From positions 1-36,182 of the forward strand of contig NZ_JAENKO010000045.1 in assembly GCF_016599145.1 (NCBI RefSeq): a DNA stretch of 36,182 nt, in the 5' to 3' direction. Source of the DNA: Tomitella cavernea. GTDB taxonomy: Bacteria; Actinomycetota; Actinomycetes; Mycobacteriales; Mycobacteriaceae. The stretch's first letter is position 1. Every line of letters begins with the position of its first letter. The notes below the pieces were generated by a model. It was not told the origin of the DNA. It worked only from the letters and a program-made list of their open reading frames with translations, and ran no database searches. The translations under genes were made by a program, and so were the position numbers. This document shows positions 35,896 to 36,182 of this stretch, one piece after another.

Positions 35896-36182
35896 ATGCG
35901 CGTGTCGCACCCATACCTGCGGGTGGTCGCGGGGCTCTTCGCCGCCGTGTTCCTCGTGGGCGTCGTGGACCTGGGCTTGGACGGGGAGGCCGGCGCGGCC
36001 GTCGTCTCGCTGGTGCTGGCGGGCGCGCTCGGCTGGTATGCGGTGATCGGGCCGTTGCGCGTGCGCGCGGCGAGGATCCGCGAACAGGACGCGGCGACGG
36101 CCGCCCGCGCCGACGCGGCGAACCAGGCCTACCTGGCCGGCGACGTGCGCGCCGCGATGGCACCGCCGCCGCCCGCGCCTCC
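35896..36182 (+). CDS. Membrane protein, N-terminal part, unknown
   Basis: ATG 35896 follows CGGAGG at 6 nt and the frame runs off the window end after 95 residues (MRVSHPYLRV). Two membrane segments are visible, VVAGLFAAVFLVGVVDLGL and GAAVVSLVLAGALGWYAVIG. A basic region and a charged, Ala-rich helix follow (RVRAARIREQDAATAARAD), then proline-rich sequence. It may be a small actinobacterial membrane protein with a cytoplasmic tail; no family recognised. Incomplete at the 3' end. Confidence 0.72.
   Translation, partial: MRVSHPYLRVVAGLFAAVFLVGVVDLGLDGEAGAAVVSLVLAGALGWYAVIGPLRVRAARIREQDAATAARADAANQAYLAGDVRAAMAPPPPAP

Overview
The window is about 36.2 kb of very GC-rich DNA with GTG starts, leaderless-type promoters and a gene order matching the mycolic-acid actinobacteria (Mycobacteriales). 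From memory, most of the first 27.6 kb follows the M. tuberculosis block Rv0862c to Rv0896: helicase-associated protein, small protein, moaC2, mog, moaE2, rpfA, moaD2, moaA2, Rv0870c, cspB, DUF2771, MFS, DUF3027, DUF2530, SpoU methylase, DUF2537, sepH, serC, citA, gltA2. The genus cannot be fixed from this window; it is clearly not Mycobacterium proper. I saw no tRNA, rRNA, CRISPR array or intact insertion sequence.

Layout. 1-2.1 kb: the 5' end of a helicase-associated protein, a small unknown, then the overlapping operon moaC-mog-moaE. 2.3-3.5 kb: rpfA on the minus strand, with a strong terminator, a c-di-AMP (ydaO-type) riboswitch leader and a Crp/GlxR-type box further upstream. 3.6-7.4 kb: moaA-moaD (minus) divergent from modB-modC (plus); no modA is present. 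7.4-18.6 kb: conserved core genes, including an Hsp90/sacsin-like ATPase coupled to DUF3027, an AzgA purine permease and a SpoU RNA methyltransferase. 18.6-20.5 kb: a DUF222/HNH protein with LexA-type boxes. 20.5-27.6 kb: acyl-CoA dehydrogenase, sepH, serC, two divergent citrate synthase-family genes and an FKBP isomerase.

27.6-36.2 kb is accessory and partly decayed. It holds a thiol-redox module: a membrane-anchored DsbA-like protein followed by a broken ccdA remnant, a divergent membrane protein with a CPVC motif, and a BlaI repressor with an M56 metallopeptidase. A dense cluster of ACTA/TAGT half-sites lies between dsbA and the CPVC gene. Next come a Tat-exported PhoD phosphatase, a broken XRE-MNT/HepT toxin-antitoxin locus, the 3' half of a sugar-phosphate isomerase, a secreted glycerophosphodiester phosphodiesterase and the start of a membrane protein.

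Themes. (1) Molybdenum: molybdate transport next to cofactor synthesis. (2) rpfA appears to be wired to two nucleotide second messengers, cAMP and c-di-AMP. (3) About ten genes have a -10-like hexamer 6-8 nt before the start codon, suggesting leaderless mRNAs. (4) The right-hand third shows gene loss around a redox-responsive island.
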